Shown: positions 43,331-51,495 of the stretch, piece after piece
How the letters are laid out: every line of letters starts with the position of its first letter
Position numbering within the stretch: the first letter of the stretch is position 1
Assembly (NCBI RefSeq): GCF_025821665.1
Contig: NZ_JACKSJ010000186.1
Coordinates: forward strand, 1-64,000
Direction of reading: 5' to 3'
DNA from: [Mycobacterium] manitobense
GTDB taxonomy: Bacteria > Actinomycetota > Actinomycetes > Mycobacteriales > Mycobacteriaceae
Length of the DNA stretch: 64,000 nt
Made by a program: the position numbers and the translations under genes
The notes under the pieces: model-generated
What the model saw: only the letters and a program-made list of their open reading frames with translations
What the model was told of the DNA's origin: nothing
The model's database searches: none

Positions 43331-43419
43331 GGTCGCTCCAGGTCAAACCGATGGGAAGAACACCTGAAGACAGAAAAGCGTCATCGGCCGGACACCGGAA
43401 GTTCGAGGTATTGATGTAC

Positions 43420-43438
43420 TCATAACGACGGCTTATGA
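43420..43438. promoter_or_regulatory. LysR-type T-N11-A palindrome
   Basis: TCATAA and TTATGA, 7 bases apart, make a perfect inverted repeat of the size LysR regulators bind. It spans the LysR stop codon and lies 90 bases upstream of the permease start. It could be the regulator's site for the permease-transaminase operon. Confidence 0.45.
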
Positions 43439-44386
43439 ATGATCGGCGTCGTGCGCCGCCTCGCCGAAGCTCCACTGCGACTGCACGTGCCTGACCAGCG
43501 CATCCGCCTGGGGTGAGAGCTTCTGCGGGTGCCACGCCAGCGCGGTGTAGCTGGGCGGCCGGTCCGTTATCGGCACGTAAACGATGCCCGGCCGGTCATA
43601 GAACCGGGCCACCGACGAGGTGGTGAAGCTGATGCCGAGACCGCGCGCGATCGACGTCGTCTCGGCCTCGTAGGTCGCCGCCACGGCGGCGATCGCCGGC
43701 GGCCGGTTGCCGCGGGCGTCCATCGCCAGCCAGTAGTCGCGCCAGGTGCCCGCCGTCAGCGGAGCGCACACGATGGGGTCGTCGAGCAGTTCGGCGATCT
43801 CGACCTCGCGGCGGTCGGCGAGCGGGTGATCCCGCGGCAGGCACGCCATCCACGACTCGGAGTCGAGCACGAGCATCCGGTGCTCCGGCAGGTCGACCGG
43901 TGGCCGGATGATCGCGACCTCGGTGCTCCCGTCGGCCAGACCCGCTGTCGGATCGGAGAAGTCGTACTCGATGGGCTCGACGCTGACCTCGGGATAGGCC
44001 GCCTCGAAGTGGCGGACCACGCGGAACAGCAGGTCCGCGCCGGTGCCGATGAGGTACCCGACCCGCAGCACGCCCTGCCGGGTGCCCGACAGGATGACCA
44101 GGTTGTCGACGACGGCGTCGACCCCGGAGATCGCCTGCTGCACCTGCGGCAGCCACGCCGCCCCCAGGTCGGTCAGCGCGACCTCGCGCGTACTCCTGTT
44201 GAACAGCAGGACGCCGAACTGGTGCTCGAGCTGTTTGATCGCCGTCGACAGTGCGGGCTGCGTGATGAAGAGGCGTTCGGCGGCGCGCCGGTAGTTCAGT
44301 TCCTCGCCGAGCACGACGAAGTACCGCAGCTGTCTCAGCGTGACGTCGGCGCTCGTGGTGGCCCCTCCTGCGAGTGTGAACTCCAC
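43433..44386 (-). CDS. LysR-family regulator of the permease/transaminase operon
   Basis: A protein of up to 317 residues. The winged helix is LRQLRYFVVLGEELNYRRAA with LFITQPALSTAIKQLEHQFG, followed by a periplasmic-binding-like effector domain (about 95-310) with VAIIRPPVDLPEH and GLGISFTTSSVARFY. The start is uncertain: GTG 44386 adds 16 residues before the conserved TLRQLRY block, but no nearer start codon exists, though AGGAGGGG occurs in between. It probably activates the downstream permease and transaminase genes. Confidence 0.85.
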   Translation of the reverse strand: MEFTLAGGATTSADVTLRQLRYFVVLGEELNYRRAAERLFITQPALSTAIKQLEHQFGVLLFNRSTREVALTDLGAAWLPQVQQAISGVDAVVDNLVILSGTRQGVLRVGYLIGTGADLLFRVVRHFEAAYPEVSVEPIEYDFSDPTAGLADGSTEVAIIRPPVDLPEHRMLVLDSESWMACLPRDHPLADRREVEIAELLDDPIVCAPLTAGTWRDYWLAMDARGNRPPAIAAVAATYEAETTSIARGLGISFTTSSVARFYDRPGIVYVPITDRPPSYTALAWHPQKLSPQADALVRHVQSQWSFGEAAHDADHS

Positions 44387-44441
44387 GACGAGTCTGGCAC
44401 CGAAACCGTCGCCAGGTTCACACTCGCGGACGGGCGGCGGG

Positions 44442-46664
44442 CTACGGGTCGCGCGGCAGCCCGAGCAGCCGTTCGGCGATGATGTTCAGCTGCACCTCGG
44501 TGGTGCCGCCGTAGATGGTGGTCGCCCGGCTGCCCAGGAGGTACTCGACCCACTTGCCCGGCAGCGTCTTCGGGTCCCCGATCACGCCGTCGGTGCCGAA
44601 GGACGAGACCGCGAACTCGGCGTAACCCTGACCGGTGCGCATCGAGAGCAGCTTGGAGATGGCCGCCGAGGGCATCGCGTCGCCGCCGGCGAGGGTGAGC
44701 AGCGTCGAGCGCAGGTTGAGCAGCTTGGCGGCGTGGCCCTCGGCGATCAGCTGACCGGCACGGTGCTGCGCGATCTGGTCGAACTGCCCGTCGCGCACGA
44801 ACTCCACGAAGCCCTCGAGATTGGCCAGGAACGGCGGCTCACTGCTGCCGATCGACACCCGCTCATTGGTCAGCGTGTTGCGGCTGACCTCCCACCCGCG
44901 GTCGACCTCACCGAGCACCAGATCGTCGGGCACGAACACGTCGTCGATGAAGACGGTGTTGAACATCGCGTTGCCGGTCAGCTCGCGCAGCGGCTTGACC
45001 TCGACGCCGTCACTCGCCATGTCGAGCAGGAAGTAGGTGATGCCATTGTGTTTCGGCGCGCTCGGGTCGGTGCGCGCCAGCAAGGCGCCCCACTGCGAGT
45101 ACTGCGCTCCGGTGGTCCAGATCTTCTGGCCGGTGATGCGCCACCCGCCGTCGACCTTGGTGGCCTTGGTGGTGAGGCTGGCCAGGTCGGAACCCGCGCC
45201 CGGCTCGGAGAACAGCTGGCACCAGATCATCTCGCCGCGGAAGGTCGGCGGCAGGAAGCGCTGCTTCTGCTCGTCGGTGCCGAACGCGACGATCGACGGG
45301 ATCAGCCAGGCGGCGATGCCCATCTGCGGACGCTTCACCCGCCCGGAGGCGAACTCCTGGGCGATGATGATCTGTTCGACGGGGGCGGCCGCGCGGCCCC
45401 ACGGCCTCGGCAGGTGTGGTTGCACCCAGCCGCCCTCGACGATCGCGGTGATGCGCTCGCCGCGCTCCATGTCCTTGAGCGCGGCGACCTCCGAGCGGAT
45501 CTCCTCGCGCAGCTTCTCGGTGTCGGGATCCAGGTCGATGTCGATGCTGCGCATGCCGGTGGCAGTCGCGGTGTCGACGACCTGCTGGGTGTAGTCGGCG
45601 GACCGGCCGAAGCTCGCCGCGAGCGCCAGCGCGCGCCGGTAGTACACGTTGGTGTCGTGTTCCCAGGTGAAGCCGATGCCGCCGTGCACCTGGATGCACT
45701 CCTGCGCGCAGTGCTGACCCGCGGCGGGCGCGAGGGTGGCCGCCACCGCGGCGGCGAATTCATAACTGTTGTCTGTCTTTATCCCCGAGTCGCTGCGCTC
45801 CTGCCCGCCGGAGTTCTCCCGCGCCTCGTCGATCGCGCGGGCGGCATCCCACACCGCGGCGGTGGCCCGCTCGGTGTCGGCGACCATCTCGGCGCACTTG
45901 TGCTTGATCGCCTGGAACTGACCGATCGGCCTGCCGAACTGCTCGCGGATCTTGGCGTAGCCGGTGGCGGTGTCGGTGGCCCACCGCGCGACGCCGACGG
46001 CTTCGGCGGACAGCAGGGTGGAGATCAGCGCGCGGGCCAGGGTGCGGCTGACGTTCGCCAGCACCCGGTCCTCGGACACCTCGACGGCGTTGGCGCGCAC
46101 GTCGGCGACCGGGCGCAACGGGTCCACGCTCTGGACGGGTTCGATCTCGAGCGCCTCGGCGTCGAGAACCACCCACTCCTCGCCGCTCTCGATGGCGACG
46201 GGCAGCACCAGCACCGAGGCCTGGGCGGCCGCCGGGACGGCGCGCACCTCGCCGCGGATGACCAGGCCGTCACCGTGGCGGGTGGCGGTGAGGCCGGAGT
46301 CGATGGCGTACGAGGCGATCACCTCGCCCGATGCCAGTCCGCTCAGCACGTCGGCCCCGGCGTCGTGCGCAGCGACGAGCGCACTGGCGATCGCCGACGG
46401 CACGAACGGCCCCGGCACCGCGCCGTAGCCGAACTCGGCGACCACGACGGCCAGCTCGAGGATCCCGAACCCCTGACCTCCGACGCCTTCGGCCAGGTGC
46501 ACCCCGTGCAGGCCCTGCTCGGCGGCGGCCTTCCAGAACGGCGGCGGGTTGGGGATCGGGTTCTCGAGCGCCTCGTGCAGCACCTCCGAGGGCGCAACCC
46601 GCGCCACCAGGGACCGCACCGATTCGGCGAGGTCGGTGTGTTCGGGGGTGATCGCGATGGGCAT
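44442..46664 (-). CDS. fadE6: Acyl-CoA dehydrogenase FadE6, tandem two-domain
   Basis: A 740-residue protein made of two acyl-CoA dehydrogenase modules. The N-terminal half (MPIAITPEHTDLAESVRSLV to HGGIGFTWEHDTNVYYRRAL) and C-terminal half (from about residue 350: MIWCQLFSEPGAGSDLASLT, RITGQKIWTTGAQYS, IYGGTTEVQLNIIAERLLGL) each carry FAD and acyl-CoA binding segments. M. tuberculosis FadE6 (Rv0271c) has the same double layout. It introduces an alpha-beta double bond in an acyl-CoA. AGGAGG precedes ATG 46664. A 12-bp palindrome lies 29-40 bases upstream. Confidence 0.92.
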   Translation of the reverse strand: MPIAITPEHTDLAESVRSLVARVAPSEVLHEALENPIPNPPPFWKAAAEQGLHGVHLAEGVGGQGFGILELAVVVAEFGYGAVPGPFVPSAIASALVAAHDAGADVLSGLASGEVIASYAIDSGLTATRHGDGLVIRGEVRAVPAAAQASVLVLPVAIESGEEWVVLDAEALEIEPVQSVDPLRPVADVRANAVEVSEDRVLANVSRTLARALISTLLSAEAVGVARWATDTATGYAKIREQFGRPIGQFQAIKHKCAEMVADTERATAAVWDAARAIDEARENSGGQERSDSGIKTDNSYEFAAAVAATLAPAAGQHCAQECIQVHGGIGFTWEHDTNVYYRRALALAASFGRSADYTQQVVDTATATGMRSIDIDLDPDTEKLREEIRSEVAALKDMERGERITAIVEGGWVQPHLPRPWGRAAAPVEQIIIAQEFASGRVKRPQMGIAAWLIPSIVAFGTDEQKQRFLPPTFRGEMIWCQLFSEPGAGSDLASLTTKATKVDGGWRITGQKIWTTGAQYSQWGALLARTDPSAPKHNGITYFLLDMASDGVEVKPLRELTGNAMFNTVFIDDVFVPDDLVLGEVDRGWEVSRNTLTNERVSIGSSEPPFLANLEGFVEFVRDGQFDQIAQHRAGQLIAEGHAAKLLNLRSTLLTLAGGDAMPSAAISKLLSMRTGQGYAEFAVSSFGTDGVIGDPKTLPGKWVEYLLGSRATTIYGGTTEVQLNIIAERLLGLPRDP

Positions 46665-46692
46665 GCCGTGCCTCCTGAGGGCCGTCCCTATT

Positions 46693-46704
46693 AACCGGTC
46701 GGTT
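46693..46704. promoter_or_regulatory. Candidate TetR-type operator ahead of fadE6
   Basis: AACCGGTCGGTT has perfect 5-bp arms (AACCG/CGGTT) and matches the palindromic type used by several mycobacterial lipid-gene TetR repressors, in my recollection. It lies between fadE6 and the upstream dehydrogenase stop. Confidence 0.4.
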
Positions 46705-46714
46705 GGGGGCCAGG

Positions 46715-47665
46715 TTACCCCGCCTGGTTCACCACGTTCACCAGGTCCCGGCCGTCCAACAGGCGACGGCAGTTCTCGACTCCCTCGGCCAGGTAGCGGC
46801 GCATGGTGTCCGCGGTGCACCAGGCCACGTGCGGGGTCACGACCACGTTCGGCAGGCCGAACAGCGGATGGTCCGGGGGTGCGGGCTCCTCGCCGAACAC
46901 GTCGAGTCCCGCCGCCGCCAGTCGGCCGGAGCGCAGCGCATCCGCCAGGGCCGACTCGTCGACGATCGGGCCGCGCGAGGTGTTGACGAGCACCGCGTCG
47001 GGCCGCATGCGGGCCAGAGCCGCCCGGTCGAGCAGTCCGGCGGTGCCCGGCGTGAGCGGAAGATGCAGCGAGACGATGTCGCTGGCGGCCAGCAGGTCGG
47101 GCAGCGCCCGCCAGCCCGGACGTCCGTCGTCGCGAGTGCTGGTGTGCAGAACCGTCGCACCCATCGCACCGACGATCGTCGCCACCCGCTGCGCGACATT
47201 GCCGTAGCCGACCAGCCCGACGGTTCCGCCGCCGATGTCGCGGACGATCTCGCCGAGACGGGGATCCGTCGGCCAGCCCTCGCCGGCGCGGGTGGCGCGG
47301 TCGAGCTCGGGAAGCCGACGAAGCGCGGCGAGCATGAGCAGGACGGTGCCCTCGGCCACCGAAGGGGCGTTCGCGCCGGGCATGTTGGCGACCGCGATGC
47401 CGCGTTCGGACGCCGCGTCGACGTCGATGGTGTTGACCCCGGCGCCGAGTTTGTGGATCAGCCTGCAGCGGGTGGCCCGCCGGACATCGTCTCCTGACAG
47501 CGGACGCAGCACATGCCAGATCACCTCGGCGTCGGGCAGCTCCCGGTGCAGCGTTGCGTCGTCGTCTTCGGCGCAGAACCGTACGTCGAGCCAGTCGGAC
47601 TCGGCGGCCAGCAGATCGAGCACCTTGCCCCCGGGGGTGAAGTGCGCCAGCACCCTCAGCGCCAA
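46715..47665 (-). CDS. D-isomer-specific 2-hydroxyacid dehydrogenase
   Basis: A 316-residue NAD-dependent dehydrogenase. The Rossmann motif is VGLVGYGNVAQRVATIV, the catalytic set is Arg in NTSRGPIVDE, Glu in LDVFGEEPAP and His in VVVTPHVAW. It oxidises or reduces a 2-hydroxy/2-keto acid such as glyoxylate, hydroxypyruvate or phosphonate. It begins with TTG 47665, overlapping the end of the hydrolase gene by ten bases, so it belongs to the leftward operon hydrolase-dehydrogenase-fadE6. I do not recall this gene in the corresponding place in M. tuberculosis. Confidence 0.88.
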   Translation of the reverse strand: MALRVLAHFTPGGKVLDLLAAESDWLDVRFCAEDDDATLHRELPDAEVIWHVLRPLSGDDVRRATRCRLIHKLGAGVNTIDVDAASERGIAVANMPGANAPSVAEGTVLLMLAALRRLPELDRATRAGEGWPTDPRLGEIVRDIGGGTVGLVGYGNVAQRVATIVGAMGATVLHTSTRDDGRPGWRALPDLLAASDIVSLHLPLTPGTAGLLDRAALARMRPDAVLVNTSRGPIVDESALADALRSGRLAAAGLDVFGEEPAPPDHPLFGLPNVVVTPHVAWCTADTMRRYLAEGVENCRRLLDGRDLVNVVNQAG

Positions 47666-48789
47666 CGCTTACCGATCCACTTCGCGACGAGATCGGCCAG
47701 CTCGCTTCGCGCGCCCGGAGTGGTGAAGTAGTGGTCGGAGTCGATGGAGCGCATCGTCTTGTCCTCACTCGCCAGCGCGCCGCAGATGCGCTGGGCGTCG
47801 GACGGGAACACGCCGGTGTCCTGCTCGGCGTTGATGATCAGGGCGGGGCAGGTGATGCGGGCAAGGTGCGGTTCTGCGCGCGTCTGGGAGTGCCGCAAGC
47901 TCCACATACTGATCCAGTTGCGCAATGTGCATGCCGAGGCGACGCCGTGCGCCGAGCGGTTGGCCTTCGCCGGCGGTCCGACATAACACATGTTCGGTGG
48001 GCGCCTGTTGGCATCGAGGGTGGGATCCACCATGCGTGGATCCGCCCAGGTGCGCATCACGTTGAACGGGCGGTCGGAGAAACCGGCGGCCTGCACCCGT
48101 TTCAGTTCGGCCTCGGCCCAGTCGGTGATCGCCTCGTTGCGTGCGACCTGCGCCGCCCGGTAGCGCTTCACGAACTCGGCCGAGTAGGGCGGCCCGTTGC
48201 CCATGTCGAACAGGTCGAGATCGGGATCGGTTGACACCGGGTCGTTCTCGTCGGTCACGGCGGCGTCCATCCAGGCGGTGAGCACGTCGGGCCTGCCGGG
48301 ATGTGCCGCGCTGGCGATGTAGCCGTCGGCGGGCGGCAGGTCCATGAAGCCGGCCGCGGGGCGCATACCTTCCAGCGGCGTGATGTGGCGGTCCAGCGCC
48401 TGCGCCTGGTACGCGGCCATCAGTGATCCGCCGCCTGAGTTCCCGAGCAGCACAACTGTTTCGATGTTCTGCACCTCGCGCAGATATCGGACGCCGACGC
48501 CGACGTCGACCAGTGCGTGGTCGAGCAGGAAACTGCTCTCGAAGCCGCGGAACCGGGTGTTCCAGCCGAGGAAGCCGATGCCGCGGGTGGCCATGTACTC
48601 CGCGAGGTAGTGCTCGGAGAAGTCGATCTGGTAGTGGGCGGCGATCATCGCCACCTTGGGTTTGCGGCCCACGCCCCGGTAGTAGATGCCCTGGCAAGGG
48701 TGCCCGCCCGAACCGGCCCGTCGCGCAGTGGGCGAGTCGAGCCCAACGAATTCGCGGGTGACCCCCGGTGTGCCTGCTGTCCTCGTCAT
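47656..48789 (-). CDS. Alpha/beta hydrolase, Rv0272c-like
   Basis: A 377-residue protein. After a GGGGGA site, MTRTAGTPGVTREFVGLDSP leads into the fold. VAMIAAHYQIDFSEHYLAEY stands in the oxyanion loop region, LLGNSGGGSLMAAYQAQAL is the nucleophile elbow with GNSGGG, PALIINAEQDTGVFPSDAQR supplies the acid Asp, and SIDSDHYFTTPGAR the histidine. The lid region PPADGYIASAAHPGRPDVLT is large. Its ATG overlaps the stop of a decayed TetR frame. Likely a hydrolase of lipids or CoA thioesters, given its fadE6 neighbourhood. Confidence 0.85.
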   Translation of the reverse strand: MTRTAGTPGVTREFVGLDSPTARRAGSGGHPCQGIYYRGVGRKPKVAMIAAHYQIDFSEHYLAEYMATRGIGFLGWNTRFRGFESSFLLDHALVDVGVGVRYLREVQNIETVVLLGNSGGGSLMAAYQAQALDRHITPLEGMRPAAGFMDLPPADGYIASAAHPGRPDVLTAWMDAAVTDENDPVSTDPDLDLFDMGNGPPYSAEFVKRYRAAQVARNEAITDWAEAELKRVQAAGFSDRPFNVMRTWADPRMVDPTLDANRRPPNMCYVGPPAKANRSAHGVASACTLRNWISMWSLRHSQTRAEPHLARITCPALIINAEQDTGVFPSDAQRICGALASEDKTMRSIDSDHYFTTPGARSELADLVAKWIGKRWR

Positions 48790-49085
48790 GTTCCCCCAGC
48801 CCCCCGGCCGTAGATCGTCCGACAGAAGATGTCGGCGGGGGTCGGGACGCACGCGTCGTCGTCGACGAGCCGCGCGGCCCTGCCCCCCGTCCATCGTGTG
48901 TAGCAGAAGTGGTCAAGCATCGACAGCACCGCCACGGCACATCGGAGTTGACGCATCTCGGAACGGCATTCGGCGATATCGAGGTCGACTGAGGACACCC
49001 TGGCCTCGTGGGTGAGTGCCGCACGCGCAGAAGAGCTGGCGGCCGCACGGGTATGCCGGCGGCGGGCGTGGCGGGGCGCAGTCGT
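48786..49085 (-). pseudogene. TetR-family regulator remnant (Rv0273c slot)
   Basis: The only protein-like frame in the 400 bases between the hydrolase and VOC genes is a reverse frame ending with MLDHFCYTRWTGGRAARLVD, then DDACVPTPADIFCRTIYGRG. It resembles the last helices of TetR proteins (DHFCYxW...DDEAxxTLADIWYRxIYG). Upstream, no helix-turn-helix is found, only Arg/Ala-rich translation such as RHARRRHTRAAASSSARAAL. The stop overlaps the hydrolase ATG (ATGA). In M. tuberculosis a TetR gene (Rv0273c) occupies this position, so this is probably a decayed orthologue. Confidence 0.5.
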
Positions 49086-49189
49086 CACAGCCGGTGAACC
49101 CCTCTCCGGGCATTGAGCGGGTCTGAAACCGATGTTAGATTCAGTTCTGCCGCTTGACCGGTTTTTCGCCATAACCACAGGAGCCGAGC

Positions 49190-49777
49190 ATGATCAAGCC
49201 GCACAATCCGAACCGCGAGTTCGAACTCGGTGGCATCAACCATGTGGCACTGGTTTGTTCGGACATGGCGAAGACCGTCGACTTCTACAGCAACGTGCTG
49301 GGGATGCCGCTGATCAAGTCGCTCGACCTGCCGGGTGGCGTCGGCCAGCACTTCTTCTTCGACGCCGGAAACGGTGACTGTGTCGCGTTCTTCTGGTTCC
49401 GCGACGCGCCGGACGGGGTGCCGGGGGTGTCCTCGCCCGCGGCGATCCCGGGCATCGGCGAGATCGTCAGTGCCACCGGCTCGATGAACCACCTCGCCTT
49501 CCATGTGCCCGCCGAGAAGTTCGACGAGTACCGCCGGAAATTGAAGGAGAAGGGCGTCCGCGTCGGGCCCATCCTCAATCACGACGAGAGCGAGATGCAG
49601 GTGTCGGCCACGGTCCATCCGGGCGTCTACGTGCGATCGTTCTACTTCTTCGATCCCGATGGCGTTACGCTCGAATTCGCCTGCTGGACACGCGAATTCA
49701 CTGACGAGGAAGCGCAGACTCCGCCGAAGACGCAGGCTGACCGGACGCTCAGTCGCGGAACAGCCGCGGTTCGCTGA
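49190..49777 (+). CDS. VOC/glyoxalase-fold dioxygenase-like protein (Rv0274-like)
   Basis: A 195-residue protein with two beta-alpha-beta-beta-beta modules. GGINHVALVCSDMAKTVDFY starts module 1 and MNHLAFHVPAEKFDEYRRKL module 2. The metal ligands expected for glyoxalase I/dioxygenase folds are H in INHVAL, H in NHLAFH and E in GVTLEFACW. It likely binds Fe or another divalent metal, with an unknown substrate. ATG 49190 follows CACAGGAG. Convergent with the TetR gene, which overlaps its last 29 bases. Confidence 0.85.
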   Translation: MIKPHNPNREFELGGINHVALVCSDMAKTVDFYSNVLGMPLIKSLDLPGGVGQHFFFDAGNGDCVAFFWFRDAPDGVPGVSSPAAIPGIGEIVSATGSMNHLAFHVPAEKFDEYRRKLKEKGVRVGPILNHDESEMQVSATVHPGVYVRSFYFFDPDGVTLEFACWTREFTDEEAQTPPKTQADRTLSRGTAAVR

Positions 49778-50372
49778 GGTCGTCGATGATCGCGGTCAGC
49801 TGGTCGACGAGCTGATCCGGAGCCAGTGCCAGTTCGCCGTCCAGCCAGGCGCTGATGGTCTGCCCGACGCCGCCGACGACGAAATGTGCTGTCGCCTTGA
49901 TGCGTTCGTTCTCGTCGCGGCGTAGCGCGGCACTGACGTGCCGGCCGGACAGCATCGCGAACAGGGCGCCTGATTCCGCACGCTTGCGCACCACCACGGC
50001 GTTGGACAGCTGCGAATTGAACAGCAGCCGGCCGATGCGGGCGTCGCCGTCGACCGTGCGAACGATCTCGGTCATCACCGCCCGCGTCTGGTCCTTCGGC
50101 GCCGCCGCGGCCGCGGCGGCCTGGGTGGTGGCCGCGATGTCGGCGATCACCCAGTCGAACACCGCACCGACGAAGTCGTCCTTGTCGGTGAAGCCCTCGT
50201 AGAAGTACCGGACGCCGACACCGGCCTCCCGGCAGATCGCCCGCACGGTCAGGTCCGCCAGGTCGTCGCCGGCGGAGCCGAGCAGGGCGAGGCCGGCCTC
50301 GAGGAACCGGCGTCTGCGCTGGGCCAGCCGCTCGGGCGCCTCGACGCCGCGGTACGGCCGGACCTGTGCCAT
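49749..50372 (-). CDS. TetR family regulator (Rv0275c-like)
   Basis: A 207-residue repressor. ERLAQRRRRFLEAGLALLGS and LTVRAICREAGVGVRYFYEG form the DNA-binding helices; the C-domain begins with DFVGAVFDWVIADIAATTQA. It is divergent from the MpaB-type oxygenase and convergent with the VOC gene. ATG 50372 fits the family start. It likely represses the oxygenase gene; the shared region has a good sigma-A type promoter for the latter. Confidence 0.9.
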   Translation of the reverse strand: MAQVRPYRGVEAPERLAQRRRRFLEAGLALLGSAGDDLADLTVRAICREAGVGVRYFYEGFTDKDDFVGAVFDWVIADIAATTQAAAAAAAPKDQTRAVMTEIVRTVDGDARIGRLLFNSQLSNAVVVRKRAESGALFAMLSGRHVSAALRRDENERIKATAHFVVGGVGQTISAWLDGELALAPDQLVDQLTAIIDDLSEPRLFRD

Positions 50373-50381
50373 CCGCCCATC

Positions 50382-50411
50382 TTGACACCCGTCAGCGGCG
50401 CAGGGCAATAT
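50382..50411 (+). promoter_or_regulatory. Probable sigma-A promoter for the oxygenase gene
   Basis: TTGACA at 50382-50387 and CAATAT at 50406-50411 with an 18-base spacer lie 43 bases upstream of ATG 50454 and directly beside the TetR start. Confidence 0.45.
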
Positions 50412-50453
50412 CAGGAAACATTCGTTATCACTTTTATCGACGAGGAGTGCCCG

Positions 50454-51365
50454 ATGACGGTCACCGAGCCGGTCCCGCACGTCGAGCGCGCGGTCAGCGA
50501 GCCGGCACGGCCGCGACCCGCTGCGCGCCGGTCACTGCTCGCCGGCCGCCGAGCCACCCGGGACGACGGCCTGATGGGCGTCGCGCTGCTGGCAGGCCCG
50601 GCCAACGTGATCATGCAGCTGGCCCGGCCGGGCGTCGGCTACGGCGTGTACGAGAGCCGTGTCGACAGCGGCCGCATCGACCTGCACCCGATCAAGCGCG
50701 CCCGCACCACGTTCACCTACCTGGCCGTCGCGACCCGCGGCACCGACGCGCAGAAGGCGGCCTACCGGCGCGCGGTGAACACGGCCCACGCGCAGGTGTA
50801 CTCGACCGACGAGAGCCCGGTGAAGTACCACGCGTTCGACAAGGATCTTCAGCTGTGGGTGGCCGCGTGCCTGTACAAGGGCGGCGTCGACATCCAGCGC
50901 ATCTTCATCGGCGAGATGGACGACGAGACCGCCGACGAGCACTACCGCGACAGTGCGACGCTGGGCACGACGCTGCAGGTGCCACTGGAGATGTGGCCGG
51001 CCGACCGTGCGGCGTTCGACAAGTACTGGCAGGAGTCGCTCGACCAGGTCCACATCGATGACACGGTGCGCGAGTACCTGTTCCCCATCGCCGCGGGCCG
51101 CATCCGTGGCGTCCGGCTGCCGCCCGCCGTCCAGCGCCGCCTCGACGCGGCCAACCTGCTGATCACCACCGGCTTTCTGCCGCAACGGTTCCGCGAGGAG
51201 ATGCGATTGCCGTGGGACGCCGGACACCAGCGCCGGTTCGACCGCCTGATGACCGTGCTGCGGACAGCGAACGACCTGGCGCCGGGCTTCATCCGGCAGT
51301 TCCCGTTCAACGTGCTGCTCAAGGACCTCGACCGGCGCATCCGCACCGGCAAGCCGCTGGTCTAG
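50454..51365 (+). CDS. MpaB-like oxygenase (DUF2236, Rv0276-like)
   Basis: A 303-residue DUF2236 protein. MGVALLAGPANVIMQLARPG, then RARTTFTYLAVATRGTDAQ, and the heme-contact motif VNTAHAQVYSTDESPVKYHA followed by LWVAACLYKGG match latex-clearing-protein/MpaB-type heme b enzymes. These cleave C=C bonds or hydroxylate substrates; mycobacterial members are largely uncharacterised. GAGGAG precedes ATG 50454. Position next to Rv0275c-like TetR is as in M. tuberculosis. Confidence 0.88.
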   Translation: MTVTEPVPHVERAVSEPARPRPAARRSLLAGRRATRDDGLMGVALLAGPANVIMQLARPGVGYGVYESRVDSGRIDLHPIKRARTTFTYLAVATRGTDAQKAAYRRAVNTAHAQVYSTDESPVKYHAFDKDLQLWVAACLYKGGVDIQRIFIGEMDDETADEHYRDSATLGTTLQVPLEMWPADRAAFDKYWQESLDQVHIDDTVREYLFPIAAGRIRGVRLPPAVQRRLDAANLLITTGFLPQRFREEMRLPWDAGHQRRFDRLMTVLRTANDLAPGFIRQFPFNVLLKDLDRRIRTGKPLV

Positions 51366-51495
51366 TCGGGCTCACCCCTCGGCTCCAGTCGTTGAGAGAC
51401 AACATGTCTGAGAATCGCCTACGCTGAGGCCGGTAAGCGGCCGGTGATCAGACCGGTCGCGGACGCAAGTGCGCATGACCGGTCCGGAGGTCGGG

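Noticed and set aside
44340..46694. Long open frame of over 780 codons on the + strand antisense to fadE6
   Set aside because: Its translation is low-complexity and charge-rich as expected from the third-position GC of the real gene; fadE6 on the other strand is certain.
46665..47768. Continuation of the fadE6 frame to a 1108-codon fusion
   Set aside because: The upstream part is an out-of-frame reading of the 2-hydroxyacid dehydrogenase gene; AGGAGG before ATG 46664 fixes the start.
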